Shown: piece after piece, positions 1 through 8,586 of the stretch
Layout: every line of letters begins with the position of its first letter
Position numbering within the stretch: position 1 is the stretch's first letter
Assembly (NCBI GenBank): GCA_016786925.1
Contig: JAEUTU010000009.1
Coordinates: forward strand, 1 to 49,693
Source: Bacteroidia bacterium
GTDB taxonomy: Bacteria; Bacteroidota; Bacteroidia; 2-12-FULL-35-15
DNA: 49,693 nucleotides
Reading direction: 5' to 3'
Notes under the pieces: model-generated
Databases searched by the model: none
Told to the model about the DNA's origin: nothing
The model's input: the letters and a program-made list of their open reading frames with translations, nothing else
Position numbers and translations under genes: made by a program

Positions 1-1106
1 ACTTCGTTTGTTCCCGAACCCGGTGTAGAGTAAAAACCGGTTGCAGGCGCTAACATTACCGTTTGTCCTTCATGCTCAAATGATTCCAAAAGCCATTGAC
101 AGAATTTATCAGCATTATCGATCGGCAATTTAGCAATGCAATAAAAAGCACCACTAGGCTTCGGACAGAATACTCCTTCCATTTTATTTAAGGCATCGAT
201 CAAGAAATCTCTACGCCCAACGTATTCTGTTTTTACTTTTTCAAAATATTCTTTTGGTGTATTCAATGCTGCTTCTGCTCCAATCTGGCCAAATGTAGGC
301 GGACTTAAACGTGCTTGTGCAAATTTCATGGCGGCTCCCATCACCTCTTTGTTCTTAGAGATCATGGCACCAATACGCGCACCACAAGCGCTATAACGTT
401 TAGAGATCGAATCTAGTAATATCACGTTGTTATCGATACCTTCCAGATGCATCACCGAAACATATTCTTTCCCATCGTAACAAAACTCACGATACACTTC
501 ATCACTCAATAAGAACAGATCATATTTCAAGACCAGCTGTTTCAACAATTCCAATTCTTCACGAGAATACAAATAACCTGTCGGATTTCCCGGATTACAG
601 ATCATGATCCCTTTCGTATTTTTAGTGATGTGTTTTTCAAATTCAGAGATCGGTGGCAATGCAAAACCTGTTTCAATAGTAGATTTAACCGGCACAACTT
701 TTACATCGGCAGCACAGGAGAAACCATTATAATTTGCATAGAATGGCTCCGGAATAATGATCTCATCCCCTGGATTGAAGCAAGTCATCATTGCTATTTC
801 AATCGCTTCTGATCCACCTGTTGTAATAATAATATCATTCTCGGTAATATTGATATTGAAACTACCATAATAACCGGCTAATTTTTTTCGATACGACTCA
901 ACACCTGCAGAGTGAGAATATTCCAACACTTTGATATCTGCATTTTTGATCGCATTCAACATCACTTCCGGAGTTTCAATGTCGGGCTGACCAATATTCA
1001 AATGATATATTTTTGTTCCTCTTTTTTTAGCCGCATCGGCAAATGGAACTAATTTTCTGATTGGAGAAGCGGGCATATTGTTGCCCTTCAAGGATACTTT
1101 TGGCAT
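1..1106 (-). CDS. PLP-dependent class I/II aminotransferase, partial (C-terminus outside window)
   Basis: The minus-strand frame is open from an ATG at 1106 to the window edge, about 368 codons, so the 3' end of the gene is missing. The translation has a fold-type I aminotransferase signature: an NPGNPTG substrate/PLP-binding loop, a SDEVY segment, and SISKRYSACGARIG, where the Lys is the likely Schiff-base residue. The family transfers amino groups between amino acids and 2-oxoacids in the cytoplasm. It resembles the AspC/AlaT-like group, but the substrate cannot be fixed from sequence. It lies 58 bp downstream of a DUF1573 gene on the same strand. Confidence 0.9.
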   Translation of the reverse strand, partial: MPKVSLKGNNMPASPIRKLVPFADAAKKRGTKIYHLNIGQPDIETPEVMLNAIKNADIKVLEYSHSAGVESYRKKLAGYYGSFNINITENDIIITTGGSEAIEIAMMTCFNPGDEIIIPEPFYANYNGFSCAADVKVVPVKSTIETGFALPPISEFEKHITKNTKGIMICNPGNPTGYLYSREELELLKQLVLKYDLFLLSDEVYREFCYDGKEYVSVMHLEGIDNNVILLDSISKRYSACGARIGAMISKNKEVMGAAMKFAQARLSPPTFGQIGAEAALNTPKEYFEKVKTEYVGRRDFLIDALNKMEGVFCPKPSGAFYCIAKLPIDNADKFCQWLLESFEHEGQTVMLAPATGFYSTPGSGTNE

Positions 1107-1164
1107 TTTTTTAGATTTTAAAAGTAGCCAAAGTTAGCATTTAGGCTTGAATCTGGGAATATTT

Positions 1165-1545
1165 TCAGCTTTTTTTCTTGGGTTTCAGTACCACTCCTTT
1201 GAACCTCAATTCATGCGGGGAATCTTTGGCATTTGAAAAGATCTTAATTGCACGATCCTGCCGGTCGTACTTATTATGCGTATCAAAGGTCACTTTTAAA
1301 ACATACGTTTCTCCCGGCTCAATAGCACGTTGCGGTTTTTCCATTACAGTGCAACCACATTCTACTTCATAATTCTGGATCACTAGTGCCTGATCCCCTA
1401 CATTCTTTAATTCATATTCTATTTTAGCGGTATCCCCTTCATGAACAAATCCAAAATTGTATTTAGTGGATTTGAATTTGATCTCTTGTGAGAACAGCGC
1501 AACACAACTAAACTGAAGAATAAAGACAAATACGAGTGTTTTCAT
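1165..1545 (-). CDS. DUF1573 domain secreted protein (paralogue 3)
   Basis: A short exported protein of about 126 residues: a signal peptide (MKTLVFVFILQFSCVALFSQ) followed by one DUF1573 domain with the conserved CGCT motif and a PGE..L.V.FDT strand. I chose the ATG at 1545. An in-frame TTG at 1560 gives a longer ORF, but that TTG lies inside the hairpin ending the upstream gene. DUF1573 is an immunoglobulin/ASH-like beta-sandwich common in Bacteroidota and has no assigned biochemical role. It is the last and shortest of three tandem paralogues and lacks the Pro/Ala-rich tails of the other two. Confidence 0.85.
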   Translation of the reverse strand: MKTLVFVFILQFSCVALFSQEIKFKSTKYNFGFVHEGDTAKIEYELKNVGDQALVIQNYEVECGCTVMEKPQRAIEPGETYVLKVTFDTHNKYDRQDRAIKIFSNAKDSPHELRFKGVVLKPKKKS

Positions 1546-1557
1546 TTTGAAAAAGAT

Positions 1558-1588
1558 CAAGCCCTTTCGATTCGATCAAAAGGGCTTG
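1558..1588 (-). terminator. Hairpin between DUF1573 paralogues
   Basis: The arms CAAGCCCTTT (1558-1567) and AAAGGGCTTG (1579-1588) pair perfectly over 10 bp around an 11-nt loop. On the minus strand the hairpin is followed by a T-rich stretch, so it can act as a terminator or attenuator after the middle DUF1573 gene. It sits directly before the third gene's ATG, so it could also tune expression of that gene. Confidence 0.7.
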
Positions 1589-1613
1589 AAATAGATACTA
1601 GTTTTACAAAAAA

Positions 1614-2075
1614 TTAGTGTTTTTGCTCAGTTCCTGCAGCAGGAGTAGCTGGAGCTGGAGCCGGAGTTGGATCTGGCTTAACAACACCTTTAATTTTTAA
1701 TACTTTTGAAGGAGTATCAGCATTAGAAGTTAAGGTAACTGTTTTCTCAAACTGACCTACTCTATCTGTTGCATAATGAACTTTAATAGTTGCTGTTGCA
1801 CCCGGTTTGATCGGTTCTTTTGGCCATTGTGGAGTTGTACATCCGCATGATCCTACTGCATTTGTAATGATCAATGGTTCTTTACCAACATTTGTAAATT
1901 TGAATTCACGGTCACCATTCGCATTGTGCTCAATTGTACCATAATCGATCACTTCTGATTCAAATTTGAATTTAGGTGCATTAGGGTTAACAGGATTTGG
2001 AGTGGTAGTTTCTTGTGCATTTGCGCCAATTGCTACACACACAAATAATCCAATAGATAAGATAGCTTTTTTCAT
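1614..2075 (-). CDS. DUF1573 domain secreted protein (paralogue 2)
   Basis: A 153-residue exported protein: signal peptide (MKKAILSIGLFVCVAIGANAQ), a Pro/Asn linker, then a DUF1573 domain with SCGCTTPQWPKEPIKPG and a TVTLTSNA strand. The tail is rich in Pro and Ala (PTPAPAPATPAAG) and ends in KH. It lies 43 bp downstream of a close paralogue that has the same layout, so the pair very likely arose by tandem duplication. DUF1573 proteins are taken to be periplasmic or surface adhesion-type domains, and no reaction is known. The two Cys of the CGC motif could form a disulfide or bind a ligand, which is inference. Confidence 0.88.
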   Translation of the reverse strand: MKKAILSIGLFVCVAIGANAQETTTPNPVNPNAPKFKFESEVIDYGTIEHNANGDREFKFTNVGKEPLIITNAVGSCGCTTPQWPKEPIKPGATATIKVHYATDRVGQFEKTVTLTSNADTPSKVLKIKGVVKPDPTPAPAPATPAAGTEQKH

Positions 2076-2118
2076 TGTTTTGTTGTTTTAATTATTGATG
2101 TTTTGGTTATTTAGTCGA

Positions 2119-2607
2119 TTAATGTTTTTCAAACGGTGTGGCTCCATCATCTTTTTTACCTCCAGAAGGAAAAGCTTCCTCTGTAGGTGCAGGAGAAACG
2201 GTTCCTTTAATAGTGATCACCTTAGATGGTGTTTTAGCATTTGAGGTAATGGTCACTGTTTTTGTAAAATTACCTGCACGTTTCGTATCATAGGTAACTT
2301 TAATATATTCTACAGCACCCGGTTTGATAGGAACATTCTTAGGATACGTAGGAACCGTACATCCGCATGAGCCTTGCGCATTGCTGATGATCAATGGTTC
2401 CTTACCGGTATTTACAAAACGAAACTCATATGTTCCGTTACCGGCATAGTCGATGGTTCCAAAATCATGTACTTCTTTATCAAAGGTTATTTCAGCATTG
2501 CTGCTTACGGGAGCAGTTGTAGTAGCTGCCGCCTCTTTTTTCTCTTGTGCATTCACAGCAACCACAGAAAGAACAAGGGCTCCAAGGGTAAATAATACTT
2601 TTTTCAT
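2119..2607 (-). CDS. DUF1573 domain secreted protein (paralogue 1)
   Basis: A 162-residue exported protein with signal peptide MKKVLFTLGALVLSVVAVNAQ, an Ala/Thr-rich linker, a DUF1573 domain (GSCGCTVPTYPKN; VTITSNAKTPSK), and a hydrophilic tail ending in FEKH. The ATG at 2607 is preceded by AT-rich sequence without a clear Shine-Dalgarno, as is usual for the phylum. It is the first gene of a minus-strand run of three DUF1573 genes and an aminotransferase. It is divergent from valS, with about 140 bp between the starts that must hold both promoters. Function is unknown; surface or periplasmic location is inferred from the signal peptide. Confidence 0.88.
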   Translation of the reverse strand: MKKVLFTLGALVLSVVAVNAQEKKEAAATTTAPVSSNAEITFDKEVHDFGTIDYAGNGTYEFRFVNTGKEPLIISNAQGSCGCTVPTYPKNVPIKPGAVEYIKVTYDTKRAGNFTKTVTITSNAKTPSKVITIKGTVSPAPTEEAFPSGGKKDDGATPFEKH

Positions 2608-2703
2608 AACAAGTAAAAATTGAATCGTTTTTTAGTTCTTTTTTCTATTTAAAAACAAGCCAAAATCGTGCCACAATCCAAAATTTAAGAAAATTATTTT
2701 TAG

Positions 2704-2711
2704 TAGATTTG
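2704..2711 (+). promoter_or_regulatory. Probable -7 box of the valS promoter
   Basis: TAGATTTG matches the Bacteroidota -7 consensus TAnnTTTG. It lies 41 bp before the valS ATG, giving a predicted leader of roughly 35 nt. No clear TTTG -33 box is visible at the normal distance. Confidence 0.5.
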
Positions 2712-2751
2712 TGCTCTTTTTCAAACAGAAAAACGAAGTAAGTAAATTATT

Positions 2752-5391
2752 ATGGAAATTCCTAAAACCTACGACCCGAAAATTACAGAAAACAAATGGT
2801 ATGCCCATTGGTTAAAAAATAATTTTTTTAGATCCACTCCCGATGAGCGTGAGCCTTATACCATTGTGATCCCACCACCGAATGTTACGGGTGTGTTGCA
2901 CATGGGACACATGCTTAACAATACCATTCAAGACGTGCTTATACGCAGAGCTCGTATGCAAGGAAAAAATGCCTGTTGGGTTCCGGGAACCGACCATGCT
3001 TCTATTGCTACCGAAGCAAAGGTTGTTGCTTTGTTAAAAGAAAAAGGCATAAAAAAGACCGACCTGAGTCGTGAAGTTTTCTTAAAACACGCTTGGGAAT
3101 GGAAAGAAAAATATGGTGGTATCATACTCAAACAGCTTGAAAAACTAGGTGCTTCCTGCGACTGGGACAGAACGCGTTTTACCATGGAAAACGACCTGAG
3201 TGAAGCCGTTATTGATGTATTTATTGACCTATACAATAAAGGACAGATCTATCGTGGTGTACGAATGGTGAATTGGGACCCTGTTGGTTTAACAGCGGTT
3301 TCCGATGAAGAGGTTATCTATAAAGAAAAAGACAGTCAGCTTGTTTACATCAATTACAAAATAAAAGACAGCAACGAATTTGTAACCATTGCTACCACGC
3401 GTCCGGAGACAATCATGGCCGACACTGCCGTTTGTGTTCACCCGGAAGATGAGCGATACGCACATTTAAAAGGTAAAATGGCGATCATTCCACTTATCAA
3501 CCGTGAAGTGCCGATCATTTTTGACACATACATTGATAAAGAGTTTGGTACCGGTGCATTAAAAGTAACGCCTGCTCATGATATCAACGACTATAACTTA
3601 GGATTAAAGCATAAACTTCCTGTTATCGATGGATTAACTTCCGATGGTAAGATCAGCGAAGCCGCACAGATCTATATTGGAATGGATCGTTTTGCTTGTC
3701 GCAAACAGATCATCAAAGATCTGCTAGAACAAGGTTTTGTTTCAAAAGTAGATACGATAAAAAATAAAGTAGGACACAGCGAGCGTACCGATGCTGTTAT
3801 TGAACCAAAGCTTTCTATGCAATGGTTCCTAAAAATGGATAAAGTATCGAAACCTGCTTTAGATGCTGTATTGAACAATGAAGTAAAATTGATCCCGGAT
3901 AAGTTTATCAATACCTACAAGCATTGGATGGAGAATGTACACGACTGGTGTATCTCGCGTCAGTTATGGTGGGGACAACGAATCCCGGCATGGTACGATG
4001 GACAAGGAAATACAGTTGTTACAAAAACAATAGATGAAGCTTTTGAAAAACTAAAAGCTCTTAATCCATCCGTAAAAAAAGAAGAGATCAAACAAGATGA
4101 AGATGTATTGGATACATGGTTCTCTTCCTGGTTGTGGCCGCTTACCGTTTTTGATCCTAAGATCATCCAAAATGGTTGGGATAAAGCCAATGCCGATCTA
4201 AAATATTATTATCCAACGAATGACTTGGTTACTGCTCCGGAGATCCTATTCTTCTGGGTAGCGCGTATGATCATTGCGGGATATGAATACACAGGACAAA
4301 AACCGTTTACAAATGTTTATTTAACAGGAATTGTAAGGGATAAGCTGGGTAGAAAAATGAGTAAATCATTGGGTAACTCACCCGATCCTTTGGACCTGAT
4401 TGAAAAATACGGAGCAGATGGCGTGCGTGTGGGAATGCTCTTGTGTTCACCTGCAGGAAACGACCTTCCTTTTGATGAAAGTTATTGCGAACAAGGAAGA
4501 AATTTCTCAAACAAAGTATGGAATGCATTCCGTTTGGTTCAAGGTTTTGAAGTGGCAGATATGCCTCAATCCAATAACAACAAAGCATCTGTTGAATGGT
4601 TTGAGAATAAATTCAATGAACAGGTAACGGAGATCAATGACCTGTATTCTAAATACAGAATGAGTGAAGCATTGATGGCAACTTACAAACTAGTATGGGA
4701 TGATTTCTGTGCCTGGTATTTAGAAATGATCAAACCGGAGTTTGTGGATGGAAAAGCAAAACCAATTGACAAAACCACTTATGATGCTACGATCCATTTC
4801 TTTGAGCAGATCCTTAAAGTGATGCACCCTTGGATGCCATTTATTACAGAAGAGATCTGGCATTTGATCAAAGAGCGAACAGATAAAGATTGTGTAATTG
4901 TTGCAGCATGGCCTTCTGAAAAGCCATTAAACAAACAATTATTAGCAGAGTTTGAAGCGTGCAAAGAGATCGTTGCGATGATGCGTAACATCCGTGCTCA
5001 AAAACAAATTTCTCCGAAAGAAAAATTGGAATTGATCGAAAAATCGGATGCACAACACAGTTTCTTTGATGAAGTTGTTGTAAAGCTTGCTAATCTTTCT
5101 GCATTAAAATACACGAAAGAAAAAGTTGATGGGGCGTTTTCATTCATGATCAAAACAACAGAGTTTTATGTTCCATTGGCAAACAATATTAATGTGGATG
5201 AAGAGCGTGCACGTTTAACAAAGGATCTGGACTACAGCAAAGGTTTCTTAAAATCGGTTCAAGCAAAATTGGCAAATGAAAAATTTGTGGCCAATGCAAA
5301 ACCTGAAATGGTAGAGAATGAGCGCAAAAAGCAAGCCGATGCGGAAGCAAAAATAAAAGCCATTGAAGAACAATTGGCTGCATTGAAATAA
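2752..5391 (+). CDS. valS: Valyl-tRNA synthetase
   Basis: An 879-residue class I aminoacyl-tRNA synthetase that charges tRNA-Val with valine in the cytoplasm. The HIGH-type motif is PPPNVTGVLHMGH (HMGH at residues 50-53) and the KMSKS loop is at residues 535-539. The CP1 editing domain carries TTRPETIMADTAV, and DWCISRQLWWGQRIP is the typical ValRS/IleRS signature. The C-terminal anticodon-binding region ends in a charged coiled coil, as in bacterial ValRS. Length is normal for the family. It is followed after 23 bp by a small conserved gene on the same strand. Confidence 0.98.
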   Translation: MEIPKTYDPKITENKWYAHWLKNNFFRSTPDEREPYTIVIPPPNVTGVLHMGHMLNNTIQDVLIRRARMQGKNACWVPGTDHASIATEAKVVALLKEKGIKKTDLSREVFLKHAWEWKEKYGGIILKQLEKLGASCDWDRTRFTMENDLSEAVIDVFIDLYNKGQIYRGVRMVNWDPVGLTAVSDEEVIYKEKDSQLVYINYKIKDSNEFVTIATTRPETIMADTAVCVHPEDERYAHLKGKMAIIPLINREVPIIFDTYIDKEFGTGALKVTPAHDINDYNLGLKHKLPVIDGLTSDGKISEAAQIYIGMDRFACRKQIIKDLLEQGFVSKVDTIKNKVGHSERTDAVIEPKLSMQWFLKMDKVSKPALDAVLNNEVKLIPDKFINTYKHWMENVHDWCISRQLWWGQRIPAWYDGQGNTVVTKTIDEAFEKLKALNPSVKKEEIKQDEDVLDTWFSSWLWPLTVFDPKIIQNGWDKANADLKYYYPTNDLVTAPEILFFWVARMIIAGYEYTGQKPFTNVYLTGIVRDKLGRKMSKSLGNSPDPLDLIEKYGADGVRVGMLLCSPAGNDLPFDESYCEQGRNFSNKVWNAFRLVQGFEVADMPQSNNNKASVEWFENKFNEQVTEINDLYSKYRMSEALMATYKLVWDDFCAWYLEMIKPEFVDGKAKPIDKTTYDATIHFFEQILKVMHPWMPFITEEIWHLIKERTDKDCVIVAAWPSEKPLNKQLLAEFEACKEIVAMMRNIRAQKQISPKEKLELIEKSDAQHSFFDEVVVKLANLSALKYTKEKVDGAFSFMIKTTEFYVPLANNINVDEERARLTKDLDYSKGFLKSVQAKLANEKFVANAKPEMVENERKKQADAEAKIKAIEEQLAALK

Positions 5392-5414
5392 AAACAAATA
5401 AACTAAAATAAAAC

Positions 5415-5693
5415 ATGGCAAATCGCAGAGAATTAAAAAGAAACATCAATGGTCTATTAGGAGATGTTATTGAAGAATGCTACAACTCTTTATTGAACAA
5501 TGAAGGAAAGAACGAAGCGCAAGTAGAAGCGATCGTTGATGAGTGCGTTGACTTAGCAGATGAGTTGATCGAAAAGGTGAACAGCGCTAAAAAATTACAA
5601 AACAGAGCAGAGCGTAAAAAACTATTTTCTGATGTGAAAGAAAAATTAGGAGATAAGGTGATCGAACTGATTGAAAAATTGAACAATCTGTAA
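5415..5693 (+). CDS. Small conserved helical protein of unknown function
   Basis: A 92-residue highly charged, almost certainly all-helical cytoplasmic protein (MANRRELKRNINGLLGDVIEE...). It has no signal peptide, no membrane segment and no catalytic motif I recognise. It resembles small conserved Bacteroidota proteins without a name. It begins 23 bp after valS and ends just before a strong terminator, so it is probably co-transcribed with valS. Function is unknown; no link to translation is shown beyond the neighbourhood. Confidence 0.8.
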   Translation: MANRRELKRNINGLLGDVIEECYNSLLNNEGKNEAQVEAIVDECVDLADELIEKVNSAKKLQNRAERKKLFSDVKEKLGDKVIELIEKLNNL

Positions 5694-5715
5694 TCACAAC
5701 TTGTTAAAAAACTTT

Positions 5716-5745
5716 AAAAAGAGAGATCGAATGATCTCTCTTTTT
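5716..5745 (+). terminator. Rho-independent terminator after the valS unit
   Basis: Arms AAAAAGAGAGATC (5716-5728) and GATCTCTCTTTTT (5733-5745) form a perfect 13-bp stem with a 4-nt loop, ending in a T-run. It closes the valS/small-protein unit. It also argues against a TTG start at 5701 for the next gene. Confidence 0.92.
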
Positions 5746-5784
5746 AATTTTATACTAAACAAACCTTTACTCCGTTCATCCAAT

Positions 5785-6384
5785 ATGAATCGTTTTATAT
5801 TTTCTCCGCTTCTTTTTATTTCTCTGCTTCTATTCTCCTACAAGGCAGATGAAAAAACAATAAGCCGTTTAAAAGAGAAGGCACATCTGGCAGAAACATT
5901 CTGTAAATCGAAAAACTATAACACTCAATTTTGTATTCTCATTGATATGAGTTTACACTCAGGAAAGAACCGTGCATTTTTATGGGATATGAAAAACGAC
6001 AGCATCATTGCATCGGGTTTGTGTGCTCATGGATGCGGATCGATGCCCTGGGGAGAAACCTATACCAAAACAAAACCTGTATTCAGCAACACACCCGACA
6101 GTCATTGCACAGCGCTTGGAAAATATAAAATTGGTAAACGGGGATATAGTCAGTGGGGAATAAATGTCAACTACCTATTGCATGGCCTAGAATCCACAAA
6201 CAACAATGCGATCAAACGTCAGATCGTTTTACACTCCTGGAGTGATGTAGCCGACAAAGAAGTGTATCCTAACGGAACTCCTGAAGGATGGGGCTGTCCG
6301 GCAATCGGAAATAAATTAATGAAAACGTTGGATGCCAAATTGAAGGAAACAGAAAAGCCTGTTCTTCTGTGGATCTTTAACTAA
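5785..6384 (+). CDS. L,D-transpeptidase catalytic domain family protein
   Basis: A 199-residue exported protein. I place the start at the ATG at 5785, which begins a good signal peptide (MNRFIFSPLLFISLLLFS). The open frame runs back to a TTG at 5701, but that crosses the terminator. The C-terminal half carries the murein L,D-transpeptidase (YkuD-like) signature: H150 in LHSWSD and C171 in GWGCPAIG, the expected nucleophile, plus a WGxxY-type SQWGINVNY segment. Proteins of this family cross-link or trim peptidoglycan peptides in the periplasm. Its 3' end overlaps that of the convergent RmlD-like gene by 8 bp. Confidence 0.82.
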   Translation: MNRFIFSPLLFISLLLFSYKADEKTISRLKEKAHLAETFCKSKNYNTQFCILIDMSLHSGKNRAFLWDMKNDSIIASGLCAHGCGSMPWGETYTKTKPVFSNTPDSHCTALGKYKIGKRGYSQWGINVNYLLHGLESTNNNAIKRQIVLHSWSDVADKEVYPNGTPEGWGCPAIGNKLMKTLDAKLKETEKPVLLWIFN

Positions 6385-7294
6385 AAGCTTTTAGTTGCTC
6401 GTCCAATATTTTTAATCCTTGCTCAAATGTATGAGGAGCATAGCCTAAGTCTTTTCTGGCCTTATCAATGATCAAACCTGTACGTGGTGGACGCTTAGCC
6501 GGCTGATTAAGCGTATTCGATTTGGAGGGACTAACCAGCGACTTATCCAATTTCCAGAAATCAGCCACTTTATAAACTAAGTCTAAAATGCTAAAAGTAT
6601 CAGGTCCTGCTAAATTATATATTCCAGTAGCACCTTTATCGGCTATTAAAATACATCCTTGAGCCAGATCTTCTGCTAAGGTGGGAGAACGGAACTGGTC
6701 ATCTACCACATTGATCTTTTGTCCTTTGGTTAAGGCATCTTTTGCCCATAGAACAATATTACTTCTGCTCATATTATCAACGATACCAAACACAATGATG
6801 GTTCTGCCAATTGCCCATTTAATACCACTGTTCTGAACTCTTTTTTCGGCTTCCCATTTTGAAAGGGCATAATAGGATAATGGATTAGGAGTATCTTCTT
6901 CTGTGTAGGCACTACCCTTTTCTCCATCAAATATAAAATCAGTAGAAAGGTGTATAAAATGTGTTTGAGGGCAGTGTTGCTTTATTGCATCGATCATATA
7001 TTCAACTGCCGAAACATTCAAGGCCCAGCACTCATCACGCTTCGACTCACACGCATCTACATTTGTCATTGCAGCTGTGTTGATGATCACATCGGGTTGA
7101 TATTTTTTAATGACCGCTTCTACATTTGGCTGATCAGCAATATTCATGGACTCATAGATATAACCATGCTGATCGATCAAGCGATTGGCACCCAAAGCTG
7201 TTGCAATTGTTTGAACATCGTTTCGTTTTTTTAAAGCATAAACTAACTTTTGTCCAAGCAAACCATTACTACCTGTGATCAATATTTTTTTCAT
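6377..7294 (-). CDS. rfbD: dTDP-4-dehydrorhamnose reductase-like SDR (RmlD family)
   Basis: A 305-residue extended short-chain dehydrogenase with an N-terminal Rossmann loop (GSNGLLG, G8/G11/G14), a HLSTDFIFDG strand, and the Y142xxxK146 catalytic pair in YYALSK. The sugar-nucleotide-binding C-terminal half has RPPRTGLIIDKARKDLGY, typical of RmlD-type enzymes. These reduce dTDP-4-dehydro-L-rhamnose to dTDP-L-rhamnose using NAD(P)H. No other rml genes are nearby, so the exact sugar is uncertain and the symbol is by family. It is the last gene of a minus-strand run, 14 bp after the potassium channel gene. Confidence 0.8.
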   Translation of the reverse strand: MKKILITGSNGLLGQKLVYALKKRNDVQTIATALGANRLIDQHGYIYESMNIADQPNVEAVIKKYQPDVIINTAAMTNVDACESKRDECWALNVSAVEYMIDAIKQHCPQTHFIHLSTDFIFDGEKGSAYTEEDTPNPLSYYALSKWEAEKRVQNSGIKWAIGRTIIVFGIVDNMSRSNIVLWAKDALTKGQKINVVDDQFRSPTLAEDLAQGCILIADKGATGIYNLAGPDTFSILDLVYKVADFWKLDKSLVSPSKSNTLNQPAKRPPRTGLIIDKARKDLGYAPHTFEQGLKILDEQLKAFS

Positions 7295-7308
7295 ACATCA
7301 AAAATGGA

Positions 7309-8319
7309 TCAAACCATTAATTCTTTAAGTTTATTTATCTGCTCAGTCGTGCCTAGTACAAATAATTTTGCATCCGGAATGATCTTGGTATCTGCACTTG
7401 GATTAATAATATATTCACCATTACCAGTTTTAAAACCAATGATATTGGCTCCGGAACGATTACGGATCTCTAGCTCCTTGATGGTTTTATTTTGAAATTC
7501 AGCAGAAAGATTCGCAAACGTGATCTCTTCCAAACGAATATTATCACCACCTTGTCCGGTAATAAAATCAACAAACTCCATTACATCCGGTTTCATTACC
7601 AATGATGCCATGTGCGCTCCACCTATCTTATCGGGCATGATGATATTATCAGCACCTGCTAATTTTAATTTTTTATCAGAATTATCTTCAGATGCACGAC
7701 TAATGATCGTCAGTTTTGGATTAAGCGTACGAGCCGAAAGTACAATAAACAAATTATCCGCATCAATTGGCAACGTTGTTATGATGGCTTTTGCACGTGT
7801 GATACCGGCTCTCAACAACACATCATCTTGTGTAGAATCACCTTCCAATACAAGGTCAGCATACTTATGATTCACAGCAGAAACAATGTCTTTTTTCTGT
7901 TCAATCACTACAAAACGTGTGTTATGCTTTTTTAAAACATGTGCTGCTTGTTTTCCATTGCGACCAAAACCGCAAATGATCACATGATTTTCTAATTTAT
8001 CGATTGCTGAACTCACCTTATAATTTCTAAAATATTCGTTAAACTCACCGTCAATTACATATCGGGAGATTGATGTAACCGCATAAGCAAATGTACCAAA
8101 ACTTGTGATAATTAAAAATATTGTAAATGCACGCCCGGCATCACTTAAAGGCTGAACCTCTTCAAAACCAACAGTAGCAACTGTAATGATGGTCATATAA
8201 AAGGCATCAAATAAATTATAGCCTTCAATGACGATAAAACCGATTATACCAATACAAATGATCACTAATAATAATCCTAGTGAAAGAAATAATTGATAAA
8301 ACTGGCGAAAACGTGACAC
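7309..8319 (-). CDS. Two-TM potassium channel with RCK/TrkA domains
   Basis: A 336-residue membrane protein: TM1 (about residues 10-32), a pore loop with the filter-like TVATVGFEE (residues about 45-54), TM2 (about 63-85), then a cytoplasmic Rossmann RCK/TrkA-N domain with VIICGFGRNG and a C-terminal TrkA-C domain. The filter is TVGF rather than TVGYG, a variant seen in prokaryotic channels of this type. It likely conducts K+ across the inner membrane under ligand control. It lies 11 bp downstream of the PspC-like gene and 14 bp upstream of the RmlD-like gene. Confidence 0.88.
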   Translation of the reverse strand: MSRFRQFYQLFLSLGLLLVIICIGIIGFIVIEGYNLFDAFYMTIITVATVGFEEVQPLSDAGRAFTIFLIITSFGTFAYAVTSISRYVIDGEFNEYFRNYKVSSAIDKLENHVIICGFGRNGKQAAHVLKKHNTRFVVIEQKKDIVSAVNHKYADLVLEGDSTQDDVLLRAGITRAKAIITTLPIDADNLFIVLSARTLNPKLTIISRASEDNSDKKLKLAGADNIIMPDKIGGAHMASLVMKPDVMEFVDFITGQGGDNIRLEEITFANLSAEFQNKTIKELEIRNRSGANIIGFKTGNGEYIINPSADTKIIPDAKLFVLGTTEQINKLKELMV

Positions 8320-8330
8320 GGATAATTAGA

Positions 8331-8561
8331 TTATAGATCCCAGATGCTTTTTCTTTTTGATTGAAATGGCTTAAAATATTGTTTATTCTCAAGAATAAAC
8401 GCCATCACAAAATACACGATAACGGGCGATCCTACAGTAAAAAATGATAAATAAATAAAATACATACGAATTTTAGTGGTGCTGATACCCAGCTTTTTCC
8501 CCCACCATTCGCATACACCAAATGCTTGTGTTTCGAACCAAGTTTGTATTTTTTCTATCAT
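8331..8561 (-). CDS. PspC domain protein
   Basis: A 76-residue protein with the PspC family layout: an amphipathic N-terminus, FGVCEWWGKKLGISTTKIRM (the GVCaGla...gi..t.vR pattern), one long membrane segment (about residues 35-56) and a basic tail. In Proteobacteria PspC is part of the phage-shock envelope-stress response. In Bacteroidota many stand-alone PspC-like proteins exist and their role is not settled. It is embedded in a tight minus-strand run, 25 bp after DUF2851 and 11 bp before the channel gene. Confidence 0.8.
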   Translation of the reverse strand: MIEKIQTWFETQAFGVCEWWGKKLGISTTKIRMYFIYLSFFTVGSPVIVYFVMAFILENKQYFKPFQSKRKSIWDL

Positions 8562-8586
8562 AGATCTATTGGAATAGTAAACTAAA

